This document shows positions 1 through 8,509 of a DNA stretch of 64,000 bases, in pieces. The notes under the pieces were generated by a model. That model had not been told where the DNA came from. It saw only the letters and a program-made list of their open reading frames with translations, and ran no database searches. A program made the position numbers and the translations under genes. How positions within the stretch are numbered: the first letter of the stretch is position 1; each line of letters opens with the position of its first letter. This stretch comes from Ruegeria sp. Ofav3-42 (lineage in GTDB: Bacteria > Pseudomonadota > Alphaproteobacteria > Rhodobacterales > Rhodobacteraceae), in the NCBI RefSeq assembly GCF_022347725.1, contig NZ_JAKRGB010000005.1, positions 214,539 to 278,538 of the forward strand, read 5' to 3'.

Positions 1-669
1 GTAGGTGATGTTGATGATCAGCAGGAAAAACGCGGTGGGGGCCAGCAGCGGGAACGTCACTTGCCAAAACCGTCCAGTGGCCGAGCGGTTGTCGATCATC
101 GCCGCCTCGCGTACCGAACGCGGAATCGATTGCAGGCCTGACAGGAAGAAGATGAAGTTCACGGGGATTTGCTTCCAAACCGCAACAATGATCATTGCCG
201 TCGCAGTAGCGTTGTAATCCACGCCCAGTTTGAAATCCCAGCCGAACATCTGAAAGAACTTGGTCATCGGGCCGGTGCTTTGGTCAAAGAACAGAATGCC
301 CAGAAATCCGGCGACCGGCGGCGCGATGGCGTAAACCCACATCAGCAAGGTGCGATAGGTTTTGGCCCCTCGGATCACCTTGTCAGCCTTGACCGCCAGC
401 AGCAGTGCGATTGCCAGCGAGAAAAAGGTGACCAGCACCGAGTAGATGATCGTGAACCCCGCAACGCGCTTGTACTGATCGTTGCCCAGCAGCGACGTGT
501 AGTTGTCCGCGCCGACGAAGGTCGATCCGAACCCGAACGGGTCCTGCAGGAAGAATGAGGATTGTAGTGCCCAACCTGCGGGCCAGTAAAAGAAGATGGC
601 GATGATCATCAGCTGCGGCAGCAGCAGCGCCACAGGAAGCCAAGTATTGTCGAAGCCCGCGCGTTTCAT
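1..669 (-). CDS. ugpA: UgpA-like ABC transporter permease (3' part cut off by the window edge)
   Basis: The first 223 codons of an inner-membrane permease of the MalF/UgpA type. It begins with an ATG at 669 (MKRAGFDNTWLPVALLLPQ) and the frame stays open to base 1. Several hydrophobic segments are visible, and the text near the edge (VREAAMIDNRSATGRFWQVT) is the EAA cytoplasmic loop that docks to the ATPase. It lies directly downstream of ugpB, so it should carry the substrate of that binding protein, by homology sn-glycerol-3-phosphate or its diesters. The remaining permease (ugpE) and ATPase (ugpC) would lie outside the window. The permease assignment is firm; the substrate rests on UgpB. 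Confidence 0.85.
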   Translation of the reverse strand, partial: MKRAGFDNTWLPVALLLPQLMIIAIFFYWPAGWALQSSFFLQDPFGFGSTFVGADNYTSLLGNDQYKRVAGFTIIYSVLVTFFSLAIALLLAVKADKVIRGAKTYRTLLMWVYAIAPPVAGFLGILFFDQSTGPMTKFFQMFGWDFKLGVDYNATATAMIIVAVWKQIPVNFIFFLSGLQSIPRSVREAAMIDNRSATGRFWQVTFPLLAPTAFFLLIINITY

Positions 670-679
670 GAGTGGTCCA

Positions 680-722
680 TTGCGAAAAAAGAGAGATGGC
701 CACGCCGTGACAGCGTGACCAT
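680..722 (-). terminator. Intercistronic hairpin with U-run between ugpB and ugpA
   Basis: On the minus strand, bases 722-713 and 705-696 form a 10-bp stem with one G-U pair around a 7-nt loop. The stem is followed by CTCTCTTTTTT (695-685). It sits just after the ugpB stop and before the ugpA start. It could act as an attenuator or as a 3' RNA-stabilising structure that keeps binding-protein mRNA more abundant than permease mRNA. Confidence 0.5.
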
Positions 723-741
723 CCTGGGGGTGATCCAGAGT

Positions 742-2046
742 TTAGCTCTGGGTCTTGGAAAAGCGGGCCAGCAGTTCGTTGGCTTCTTCTTCGATGGTCT
801 TGAACGCGGTTTCCACGTCAGTTTCACCGGTCAGGATACGGCCATATTCGCGGTTCATGATGTCGCGGATCTGGACATAGAAGCCCATGCGGTACCCCTT
901 GGTGTTGTCACCGGCTTTTGCCTGCAGCTGGTTCACACCAACTTCGGCGGCCGGGAAGCGGTCATAATGGCCGTCTTTCTTGGCAACTTCGTAAGCGGCT
1001 TCGGTGATCGGCACGTAGCCGGTTTCCTGGTGCCAGAAATACTGAGTCTCAGGCGAGGTCAGGAAACGGAAGAATTCGGCGGCTGCCTTGTTTTCTTCGT
1101 CCGATTTGCCGGACATCGCGAACAGAGCAGCACCACCGATGAAGGTCTGGGTTGGCTCTGCGACGACAGCTTCCCAGTAGGGCAGCTCGGTCGCGCTGAA
1201 CTCAAACGGCAGATCTTTCTGCAGCAGGCCACCGAAAGAGCCCGACGAACCCAGCCACATGGCAACCTTGCCTTCTTCGAATGGCTTGGCGTTGTCGCCC
1301 CAGCCGGTGCCGTACCATTCGAAAAGGCCGTTTTCTTTCCAGTCGGTTACAGCGGTGAAGTGCGCTTTTATCGCGTCGTTGTTGACCAGGATCTGGGTGT
1401 CGTTGCCGTCATAGCCGTTGTTGTTGGTAGCGAACGGCAGATCGTGGCGCGACATGAAGTTCTCGGTGAAGATCCAGGGCAGGTGCGACTGGCTGAGGGC
1501 GATATAACCTGCGTCTTTCAGGGCAGGGGCAGTGGTTGACTGGAACTCTTCCCATGTCTTCGGCGGCGTGACGCCTGCCTTTTCCAGTGCGTCGACATTG
1601 TAGTACAGGATCGGGGTCGACGAGTTGAATGGCATGCCGATCATCTTGCCGTCGCTGTCGGCATAGAAGTAACGAACGCCAGCGATGTAGTCATTGATGT
1701 CGAAGTCAACGCCATTGTTGGCCAAAAGATCCTGAACCGGGATGGTTGCACCCTTGGCACCGATTACAGTTGCGGCACCGGCGTCAAAAACCTGCATCAC
1801 GTTAGGCTGCTCGCCCGCACGGAAGGCGGCGATACCAGCGGTCAGAGTCTCTTCATAGCTGCCTTTGTAGACCGGAGTGATCTTGTACTCGTCCTGCGAG
1901 GCGTTGAAATCCTCGGCAATTTTGTTAACGGTTTCACCCAACTGGCCGCCCATCGCGTGCCACCAGGTGATTTCTGTTTCGGCAAAAGCTGCGGTCGCGC
2001 TGAATGCGACAGCTACAGCGGTTGCGCAGAACTTCAGGTTGGTCAT
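742..2046 (-). CDS. ugpB: Periplasmic sn-glycerol-3-phosphate-type binding protein
   Basis: A 434-aa solute-binding protein of ABC family 1. The start is the ATG at 2046 (MTNLKFCATA), chosen because GGAG lies 7 nt upstream and a Sec signal peptide ending AAFAE follows at once; the frame is open further upstream but without a signal. Collinear similarity to E. coli UgpB is clear: WWHAMGGQLGE near the mature N-terminus, YKGSYEETLTAGIAAFR, PFNSSTPILYYN and WHQETGYVPIT. It captures glycerol-3-phosphate or glycerophosphodiesters in the periplasm for UgpA. It diverges from a LacI-type regulator, an unusual partner for a ugp system that is classically PhoB-controlled, so the ligand could differ. Confidence 0.85.
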   Translation of the reverse strand: MTNLKFCATAVAVAFSATAAFAETEITWWHAMGGQLGETVNKIAEDFNASQDEYKITPVYKGSYEETLTAGIAAFRAGEQPNVMQVFDAGAATVIGAKGATIPVQDLLANNGVDFDINDYIAGVRYFYADSDGKMIGMPFNSSTPILYYNVDALEKAGVTPPKTWEEFQSTTAPALKDAGYIALSQSHLPWIFTENFMSRHDLPFATNNNGYDGNDTQILVNNDAIKAHFTAVTDWKENGLFEWYGTGWGDNAKPFEEGKVAMWLGSSGSFGGLLQKDLPFEFSATELPYWEAVVAEPTQTFIGGAALFAMSGKSDEENKAAAEFFRFLTSPETQYFWHQETGYVPITEAAYEVAKKDGHYDRFPAAEVGVNQLQAKAGDNTKGYRMGFYVQIRDIMNREYGRILTGETDVETAFKTIEEEANELLARFSKTQS

Positions 2047-2157
2047 TTCATTACTCCGGTTCAGCAACGGCCCGGCTGGGAGCTGTCGCGTCAGGTTGCG
2101 GGGCAGCGCCCCTTGCAGCATAAAAGTCGGTCGCAGGCGGGAGTGTGACCGCATGCG

Positions 2158-2176
2158 GTGCACAGAGTGTGCACAC
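2158..2176. promoter_or_regulatory. Paired GTGCAC palindromes in the ugpB / lacI-type divergent promoter
   Basis: GTGCAC occurs at 2158-2163 and 2169-2174, the second inside the perfect 10-bp palindrome GTGTGCACAC (2167-2176). The centres are 11 bp apart, about one helical turn. They lie in the 218-bp space between ugpB (minus) and the regulator (plus), where an operator for the latter would be expected. Function is inferred. Confidence 0.35.
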
Positions 2177-2264
2177 GTGGGCACATACGGGGATCGTGTG
2201 ACAGTTCGATGAAAGATTTGTAGTAATATTGACAAATTGTTGCGAAACAGAGGACAGCTTGTGC

Positions 2265-3278
2265 GTGAGTGATGAGCGAAAAAGAACCGCACAAAGGCCG
2301 CGCCGGGTAACGGCGCAAACTGTGGCTGAGGCCGCAGGCGTTTCGCGATCTGCGGTGTCGCGGGCTTTTACGCCGGGCGCTTATCTGGATGCAGGCAAAC
2401 GCAAAAAGATCCACGAAATTGCGGCCAGCATGGGGTACCAACCAAACGCCCTTGCCGCAGGTTTGAAAGACGGCCGATCACATCTTGTGGCTGTTTTCGT
2501 TGGCAATATGCGCAGCGCTTATGACACCGAGTTTGTCATGGTTCTGGTGGGCAGGCTGAACGCTCTGAACAAGTGGCCGATTCTGATTGACGGTGGGGAT
2601 GGGTCTACCAAACAGGCGATACAGCAAGTTTTGCGATACCCGCTGGACGCGTTGATTCTCCGCGGCGGCAGCATGCAAAATGAGCTTGTGACCCAAAGCA
2701 GTAAGATTGGAATTCCGATGATATCATCCGGGCGAATTGTCGAGGCCAAGGGTGTCGACAACGTTTGTTGCCGGAATGCAAAAGGAACACGTCTTGCCGC
2801 CGAAGTTCTGGTCGACGCGGGGCGCAGACGATTCGGATACATCGGGGGCCCTGAGCAATTTTCGTCCTCTGCGGATCGCAGGCAGGGGGTCGTTGATGTT
2901 TTGACACATGCGGGACTGCCACTGATCGCCGAAGCGACCGGTGAATTCACAGTGGAGGCCGGGTTTCGTGCGGCGACGACTCTGCTTCAGGAAAACACAC
3001 TGGATGCGCTGGTTTGCGCGAATGACGCAACTGCAATCGGTGCGTTAACTGCAGCACGTGAGCTAGGCGTTGCGGTTCCCGGGGCGTTGTCAATTGTAGG
3101 GTTCGACGACATCGACATGGCGCGATGGCCGACTTTTGATCTGTCGACCGTGTGCAATCCGATATATGAGACGGTCGAACGTGTCATTTGGCTGTTGGAA
3201 CGACGGTTGGCAAACCCCGCGAAACCAAGCGAGACGATTCTGATCGACCCGTATTTCGTGCCCCGCGGGACTCACTGA
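2265..3278 (+). CDS. LacI/GalR-family transcriptional regulator
   Basis: A 337-aa repressor-type regulator. The N-terminal helix-turn-helix (VTAQTVAEAAGVSRSAVSRAF, about residues 15-35) is followed by the LacI hinge region and a periplasmic-binding-protein-like sensor domain (IVGFDDIDMARW near the end). The GTG at 2265 is chosen because GAGGA sits about 10 nt upstream; TTG codons at 2229 and 2259 are in-frame alternatives. It is divergent from ugpB and convergent with the lyxose isomerase gene, so control of the ugp-type transporter is the simplest inference. The inducer cannot be read from sequence. Confidence 0.85.
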   Translation: MSDERKRTAQRPRRVTAQTVAEAAGVSRSAVSRAFTPGAYLDAGKRKKIHEIAASMGYQPNALAAGLKDGRSHLVAVFVGNMRSAYDTEFVMVLVGRLNALNKWPILIDGGDGSTKQAIQQVLRYPLDALILRGGSMQNELVTQSSKIGIPMISSGRIVEAKGVDNVCCRNAKGTRLAAEVLVDAGRRRFGYIGGPEQFSSSADRRQGVVDVLTHAGLPLIAEATGEFTVEAGFRAATTLLQENTLDALVCANDATAIGALTAARELGVAVPGALSIVGFDDIDMARWPTFDLSTVCNPIYETVERVIWLLERRLANPAKPSETILIDPYFVPRGTH

Positions 3279-3285
3279 CCGTTTT

Positions 3286-3951
3286 TTAATAGTCGGATAC
3301 AAGCAGGAAGTCCGGCTCTGCGTCTTCTTCTATCGTTGCAAAGCGTGGGATGGGGTCTTCAAACACGTTGTCGGTTCGGTCGTCGTTCACGGTTGAGACC
3401 TCGCCGATCAGGCAATCGCCCTTTTCCGCCCAGAACGCGTGCCAGATGCCGGGCATCAAGGTGACGCTTTGGCCAGGTTTCAAGCGCAGCAACTCGCCGG
3501 GCTGAACCGTTACCGGGCAGCTGTCGCTGGGAACAACCACCGGGTTGTCACGGTCGATACCGCCATCGGGGTCCGAGGCATAGATCTCCATCACCAGATC
3601 GCCACCGCCCCTGTTGATGATGTCTTCGGCTTTGACGATGTGGCGATGCATCGGGGAAAGCTGTTTTTCCCGGGAAACGAGCAGCTTTTCCGCATAGAGC
3701 ATCCCCCGGCCTTTGTTCAGGTCACCGACATCCCCGTTGCGAAGTGTGAACAGAAACAGGCCAAGTTCATCGAACCGGCCCTGGCCATAGTCGGTGATAT
3801 CCCACCCAAGCCCACGCTCACGAATGCTCCGGGCTTGCGCGCTGCGTATCTGTTCCGGCGACCAGTTTGCAAAGGGCGGCAGAACCGCCCCGAAAGAGTG
3901 GATGAACGCCTGCGCCTCAGACTTAATTTCGTTGATTTCTGATCTTTTCAT
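3286..3951 (-). CDS. D-lyxose ketol-isomerase family (cupin)
   Basis: A 221-aa cupin isomerase of the D-lyxose isomerase family, which interconverts D-lyxose/D-xylulose and usually also D-mannose/D-fructose. The metal-binding set is intact: H102, H104 and E109 in MHRHIVKAED and H171 in GIWHAFW, matching the spacing of the characterised E. coli enzyme. The ATG at 3951 follows GAGGGACGCAG. It is the last gene of the minus-strand aglR operon, 17 bp after the PfkB kinase gene. Paired with a fructokinase-like enzyme, a mannose to fructose to fructose-6-phosphate route is plausible; the substrate is inferred. Confidence 0.85.
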   Translation of the reverse strand: MKRSEINEIKSEAQAFIHSFGAVLPPFANWSPEQIRSAQARSIRERGLGWDITDYGQGRFDELGLFLFTLRNGDVGDLNKGRGMLYAEKLLVSREKQLSPMHRHIVKAEDIINRGGGDLVMEIYASDPDGGIDRDNPVVVPSDSCPVTVQPGELLRLKPGQSVTLMPGIWHAFWAEKGDCLIGEVSTVNDDRTDNVFEDPIPRFATIEEDAEPDFLLVSDY

Positions 3952-3968
3952 CTGCGTCCCTCGTGGGG

Positions 3969-4895
3969 TCAAAGTTCATGCGCCCAGGGCGGGTTCGCCC
4001 CGGCGCGGGAGACGGTGATGGCAGCCACTTTTGCGCCTTTCAAAAGGGCGGCCCGCAAGTCGACGGTGCTCAATGTTTTCAGATCGGCTTTGGTCAGTCG
4101 GCCTAACCGATCCAGTTCAGCCAGAACTCCGGCGTTGAATGTGTCCCCAGCACCGACCGTGTCGACCACTTCGACTGATTGGACTGGCACTGCGGTTTCT
4201 GAGCCGTCCGCCAGATATCCGGAAGCCCCTTCGCGACCGCGGGTGACGATTACCACTGCGGGCCCTGCCTGCAGTAGCAAAGGAACTTTTTCTGACAGTG
4301 TTTCAGGCCCTGGGATGATCCAGTCCAGATCTTCATCTGAAACCTTCACGATATCGGACTGCGCAATCATACGATTCAGCCGGGTGCGATATCGGGTTTG
4401 ATCACTGATGAAGCCGGGCCGAATATTCGGGTCCAGCATGACAGCCCGATCCGATCCGTGCCGATCCAGCAGCGCGGCGTAAGCGTCGGCGCAGGGTTCG
4501 CAGGCGAGGCTGATGCCGCCAAAATACAAGGCCGAAACGGAGGGCAACTGGGTGGGCATATCCTCGGGCATCAGCATTCGGCCAGCCGAGTTTTCGTCGA
4601 CAAAGCTGTATGTTGCATGTCTATCCTGAAGTTGGACAAAGGCTAGTGTTGTGGGGCGGTCCGAATGGATTACATGGCTTGCGTCCACGTGGCTGTCTTG
4701 TAGTGCATTCGCCAGTTGCTGACCAAACATGTCGGAAGACAGACCGGTCAACAGCCCGACCGGTGCACCCAGACGCCCAAGCGCGATAGCGGTATTGAAA
4801 ATGGCACCTCCCGAATGAGGCACAAACCCTTGCGCGCCAGAGACGGTCGGTTCGGCGATCATGTCGATCAGGGCTTCACCGCAGCACAGGATCAT
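3969..4895 (-). CDS. PfkB-family carbohydrate kinase (fructokinase-like)
   Basis: A 308-aa ribokinase/PfkB-fold sugar kinase. It has the N-terminal substrate motif (CCGEALIDM), a GGAIFNTAIALGRLG segment typical of fructokinases, and the C-terminal ATP/anion-hole signature DTVGAGDTFNAG with the catalytic base at D251. It would phosphorylate a ketose in the cytoplasm. It lies between the GH1-glucokinase fusion and the lyxose isomerase on the same strand, and is likely cotranscribed from the aglR promoter. Fructose is the best guess; KDG kinase activity is possible in this family but fits the neighbours less well. Confidence 0.85.
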   Translation of the reverse strand: MILCCGEALIDMIAEPTVSGAQGFVPHSGGAIFNTAIALGRLGAPVGLLTGLSSDMFGQQLANALQDSHVDASHVIHSDRPTTLAFVQLQDRHATYSFVDENSAGRMLMPEDMPTQLPSVSALYFGGISLACEPCADAYAALLDRHGSDRAVMLDPNIRPGFISDQTRYRTRLNRMIAQSDIVKVSDEDLDWIIPGPETLSEKVPLLLQAGPAVVIVTRGREGASGYLADGSETAVPVQSVEVVDTVGAGDTFNAGVLAELDRLGRLTKADLKTLSTVDLRAALLKGAKVAAITVSRAGANPPWAHEL

Positions 4896-4932
4896 GCCGA
4901 GGTCCTTTCTGTAATGGGGTCACGCGGCCAGT

Positions 4933-7257
4933 TTACCGCGCGAGCGCACTCTTACAGAAATTGTTAGCGCCAACAATGCCAAATTCATCTTGTTCTGACA
5001 CATACAAGTTCATGGAGCGACGTAGTTCACTGAACCGTCCGCCTGCATTGAAGGCATCCCGGAACGCATCCTTAAACAACCATCGGTTCTTTTCGGCCAC
5101 CCCGCCAACAAGAAAGACACCGCCTGTCGGCATGAATGCAACTGCCAAATCACCCATCAGCGCCCCAAGATGAGTTGTAAACATGTGAGATGCTTTGACG
5201 GCTACCGGATCGGTATTTGATTGTGCGTCTTGTAGGATATCTTTGGCGGTGCGCGTTGGTACATCAGTCTGGCCAGCAGCCAAGCTAGCAGCTTTGTAAA
5301 GGATTGGCAGACCCGTACCGCTCAAGAACATCTCCGCTTCCAATACCAGGCTGTCGTCAAAGAAACAGTCGGGGGCGACGTGGCGCGCTGCTTTGAATAT
5401 TTCCACCTCATCCTCATGGCGAGGCGACAGCCCCACATGTCCGCCTTCACCGGACGCGGTGTGGTATCGCCCTTCGGAATATAGCAGAGCACCAACGCCG
5501 AGCCCGGTGCCTGGGCCTACCACCAGTCGCGTTCCAGCGGGTGGCGTTTCTGCTCCCTGCAAAACTTCGACGTCCTTGTCGGTGATTTCGGCAACGGACC
5601 ACGCGGCGGCAGTAAAGTCGTTGATAACAAACGTATGCTGCGCGCCGGTGGCCTTGCCTATATCCCGCTCTGACAGATCGAGATGCGCATTCGTTAGTCG
5701 GATCGTCCCGTCTTTGACTGGTCCGGCACCGGCCGCAACAACAGCGCGGGGATCGGTGCCAAGCTCGTCGCGCAGGCTGTGAAAGGCGTGCAGCAATTCG
5801 GACAGCGAGCCGGTCGGGTATTTGCGAAGGCCTGTCAGCTCTCCGTTTGAAACGACGCCCAGCCGGGTGTTGGTTCCGCCAATATCCGCAACAAGGTTCC
5901 AATGTTCGTGCATTGCGCCTGCAGGTTGGGCCATCGGAAGTGAAACGGACCCTCCGGCCAGAGCGGTTTTCAGCGCTTTGTAAGACGCCTTCTGGGTGCG
6001 CTCCAGCGTATCGAAATCGACGTCAACCAGCCCGAACCGCTTTTCATAGCCAAAGGACCACTCGTAATTGTCCAGCAACGACCAGATGAAGTAGCCCTTG
6101 ATCGGTACGTCTTGCTCAAGTGCGCTTTGGACTGCAGTCAAATGTCGGTTCAGGTAGTCTATACGATCGTCATCCTGCCGACGCTCGGGGCTCGCCATAC
6201 CGTTTTCGGTGACGTAGATCGGCAGATTCCCAGTGTAATCGCGCATGGTTCGCGTAAGAAACCGGGTCAGGGCGTCAGGCTCAATCTCCCACCCCATCTG
6301 GGTCTTGGGCAGCCGGCCGGGAATTTCTTTCAGGCTAGGCCACGCAGTTTCGGCGGGCGCGATCAGTTTGCGGGTGTAGTAGTTCAATCCGCACCAGTCG
6401 ACAGGTGTGCCGATTGTGTCGAAATCGTCCTGCCAGCCAGAGGGTAGGTGAGGTTCCAACCCGTCCAGCACGTTTTGCGGATAGGCTTTATTGAACACCC
6501 CACTCAGGAAAAAGCGGTTATAAATTCCGTCATAAAGATCAGCAGCCTTGCGCGCTCCGGGGCTGTCATCGGCGGGTTCAGCCCATTCCAGATTGAACAC
6601 GGCACCCAGGTTCGACATTCCCAAACCACGCATCGCCTCAATAGCGCTACCATGGGCAAGCAAGACATGATGCATTGCACGAGCTGTGGCGCGAATGTCG
6701 CGCAGGCCCGGTGCGTGATGCCCTTCAAAATGACTCAGCCAGCTTACGCACCAGGGTTCATTGATCGGTGCTACGCTGTACATACGGTCCCCGATCCTGC
6801 CCATTATGATCTCGGTGAAATCGGCGAACCAATTTGCGATATCGCGATTTCGCCACCCACCAAGATCGGCGATGGGTGAGGGCAGCTCCCAATGGTACAG
6901 GGTCGCACAGGGGCGAATGCCGCGTTCCAGAAGCGCGTCGGCGAGGCGGTCATAATAGTCCAAGCCAGCTTGGTTCACCGTGCCACGCCCTTCGGGCAAA
7001 ACTCGTGCCCAACTGGTTGAGAAGCGATAGCAGTCAAAACCGGCATCACGCACGAGGTCGAAATCCTGCGGATAGTGGTGCAGGTGGTCACAAGCCAGAT
7101 CGCCATTTTCATTGCGCACCACATTGCCCGGTGAGGCTGCAAACGTATCCCAATGCGTCTGCCCAGCACCGCCCTGAGCGTGCCCTTCGATCTGATAGGC
7201 GGAAGTTGCAACGCCAAAGAGGAAGTCTTTGGGGAAATCCGATCGTGTGTATTTCAT
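4933..7257 (-). CDS. Fusion protein: GH1 beta-glucosidase + glucokinase
   Basis: A single uninterrupted 774-codon frame encodes two enzymes. Residues 1-435 are a complete GH1 beta-glucosidase with acid/base E167 in PINEPW and nucleophile E351 in VTENG. Residues 450-774 are a complete Glk-type glucokinase (ADIGGTNTRLG at about 457-467, GTGLGVG, GEGGHVGLSPR). The linker is short (about 431-450) and contains Met442 and Met449. A GGAGG lies 16 bases upstream of Met442, so separate initiation of the kinase is possible. The product would cleave beta-glucosides and phosphorylate the released glucose. No signal peptide is present. The gene starts 2 bp after the aglR stop, so it belongs to the alpha/beta-glucoside regulon. 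The start ATG at 7257 is unambiguous from the conserved GH1 N-terminus. Confidence 0.9.
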   Translation of the reverse strand: MKYTRSDFPKDFLFGVATSAYQIEGHAQGGAGQTHWDTFAASPGNVVRNENGDLACDHLHHYPQDFDLVRDAGFDCYRFSTSWARVLPEGRGTVNQAGLDYYDRLADALLERGIRPCATLYHWELPSPIADLGGWRNRDIANWFADFTEIIMGRIGDRMYSVAPINEPWCVSWLSHFEGHHAPGLRDIRATARAMHHVLLAHGSAIEAMRGLGMSNLGAVFNLEWAEPADDSPGARKAADLYDGIYNRFFLSGVFNKAYPQNVLDGLEPHLPSGWQDDFDTIGTPVDWCGLNYYTRKLIAPAETAWPSLKEIPGRLPKTQMGWEIEPDALTRFLTRTMRDYTGNLPIYVTENGMASPERRQDDDRIDYLNRHLTAVQSALEQDVPIKGYFIWSLLDNYEWSFGYEKRFGLVDVDFDTLERTQKASYKALKTALAGGSVSLPMAQPAGAMHEHWNLVADIGGTNTRLGVVSNGELTGLRKYPTGSLSELLHAFHSLRDELGTDPRAVVAAGAGPVKDGTIRLTNAHLDLSERDIGKATGAQHTFVINDFTAAAWSVAEITDKDVEVLQGAETPPAGTRLVVGPGTGLGVGALLYSEGRYHTASGEGGHVGLSPRHEDEVEIFKAARHVAPDCFFDDSLVLEAEMFLSGTGLPILYKAASLAAGQTDVPTRTAKDILQDAQSNTDPVAVKASHMFTTHLGALMGDLAVAFMPTGGVFLVGGVAEKNRWLFKDAFRDAFNAGGRFSELRRSMNLYVSEQDEFGIVGANNFCKSALAR

Positions 7258-7259
7258 TG

Positions 7260-8291
7260 TCAGAACCTGTTGGGGGCGGGGCCGGTTGAGCCGCCAACTA
7301 CCAGTTCGGCTTCCAGCAATCTAGTTTTTACGGGATCTTCCGGAGACTTGATGCGCTCGATCAACATCTCTGCCGCCATTTCACCCGCCTGACGAACCGA
7401 GGATCGGGTGGCTGTAAAAATCGGCACATCCTGACCGTTCTTGAGGTACGAGAGGTCGTCATCATGGGCAATGACCGAGACATCTTTTCCCATTTTCAAC
7501 CCGGCCTCATTCAGCGCGCGCCGCACGCCAATGGCGGAAATCATGGATGACGTCAGAATGGCGGTTGGCGGATCATCCAGGCGCAGCATGTCGCGTGTTT
7601 CGTGATGTCCGTAGACCTCGGTCATCTCGGCGCTGCGCATCAGATCGGGGTCAGGCGACAAATCAGCATCGTCCAATGCCTCAAGATATCCTGCGCGGCG
7701 GCGTTGGGCGAAATCCATATCCTCAAGCCCGTTGATCAGGGCGATTCGACGATGCCCAAGGTCGATCAGAAACCGGGTCGCGCGCAGGAAAGAGCTTTTG
7801 TTGTTCACGTCAATCCAGTCATAGGGCACGTCCACGCCGGTCGACCTGCCGTGCACGATGAACGGCACACCCATCCGGTTCAGAACCTCGATTCTGTGTT
7901 CATTGACCTTAGGGCCTTGCAAAACCACACCATCGACTGCACCGCGTTGAAACAGACTGCGATATGCTTCCTCGATCGAGGTGTCGTCTGCGTTGGTGAA
8001 CATCATGTCATATCCATGATCTCCATACTTGCGGGCGGCACCAGCGACGAAGTCTCCGAAAATGGGGTTCACCATTTCGTGCTGCGATGAACTTGGGATC
8101 ACGTGGCCAATCACCATGGATCTTCCGGTCGCCAAACCCTTGGCCCGGCTGTTTGGCCGGTATCCGTGCTTGGCTGCGGCGGCCTGAACACGAATGCGCG
8201 TATCCTCATTCACCTCGGGATAGCCATTCAGCGCGCGGCTGACCGTGGTCTGGGACAGGCCGAGGATTTCTGAGAGCTGCTTTAGGTTCAT
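7260..8291 (-). CDS. aglR: LacI-family regulator of alpha-glucoside genes (AglR)
   Basis: A 343-aa LacI-family repressor. The HTH begins at residue 1 (MNLKQLSEILGLSQTTVSRA), followed by a LacI hinge (KHGYRPNSRAKGLA) and the ligand-binding core. It is divergent from aglEFGAK, the arrangement known from Sinorhizobium meliloti, and is the first gene of its own minus-strand operon with the GH1-Glk fusion, the PfkB kinase and the lyxose isomerase. LacI-type palindromes with an AAGCGCTT core occur in the intergenic region, including one overlapping its own leader (8300-8311), consistent with autoregulation. The ligand is probably an alpha-glucoside or a derived sugar (inference). Confidence 0.88.
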   Translation of the reverse strand: MNLKQLSEILGLSQTTVSRALNGYPEVNEDTRIRVQAAAAKHGYRPNSRAKGLATGRSMVIGHVIPSSSQHEMVNPIFGDFVAGAARKYGDHGYDMMFTNADDTSIEEAYRSLFQRGAVDGVVLQGPKVNEHRIEVLNRMGVPFIVHGRSTGVDVPYDWIDVNNKSSFLRATRFLIDLGHRRIALINGLEDMDFAQRRRAGYLEALDDADLSPDPDLMRSAEMTEVYGHHETRDMLRLDDPPTAILTSSMISAIGVRRALNEAGLKMGKDVSVIAHDDDLSYLKNGQDVPIFTATRSSVRQAGEMAAEMLIERIKSPEDPVKTRLLEAELVVGGSTGPAPNRF

Positions 8292-8299
8292 GGTCGCTT

Positions 8300-8311
8300 C
8301 AAAGCGCCTTC
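8300..8311. promoter_or_regulatory. Candidate AglR operator in the aglR leader
   Basis: CAAAGCGCCTTC matches the perfect palindrome CAAAGCGCTTTG at 8454-8465 in 10 of 12 positions. It sits 9-20 bp upstream of the aglR ATG, where binding would block its expression. Assignment to AglR is inferred from position and repeat identity. Confidence 0.45.
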
Positions 8312-8414
8312 AAATTTTTCTGTTTCGTGTATTGTGGTTGGTTTTCTAGCTTAGACACGTTTTTCCCTGATTTGGTTTTCAATATTAATAATTTGGGCCA
8401 CAGTAAACAGAATA

Positions 8415-8443
8415 TTGACATATTTTGAATGTTAGCGGATAAA
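8415..8443 (+). promoter_or_regulatory. Candidate sigma70-type promoter of aglEFGAK
   Basis: TTGACA at 8415-8420 is followed after 17 bp by GATAAA at 8438-8443. Transcription would start about 10 bp later, at the upstream edge of the LacI-type operator at 8454, which is the usual geometry for repression. Confidence 0.5.
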
Positions 8444-8453
8444 GCCCATCATC

Positions 8454-8489
8454 CAAAGCGCTTTGAAAATGAGTCTTGCAAGCGCTTAG
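8454..8489. promoter_or_regulatory. Two LacI-type operators upstream of aglE
   Basis: CAAAGCGCTTTG (8454-8465) is a perfect 12-bp palindrome with the central CG typical of LacI-family sites. A second site with the same AAGCGCTT core lies at 8478-8489 (GCAAGCGCTTAG), with centres 24 bp apart. They fall between the candidate promoter and the aglE start and are the likely AglR binding sites. Confidence 0.6.
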
Positions 8490-8509
8490 TAATGTTGGGA
8501 GGAAGCTTC

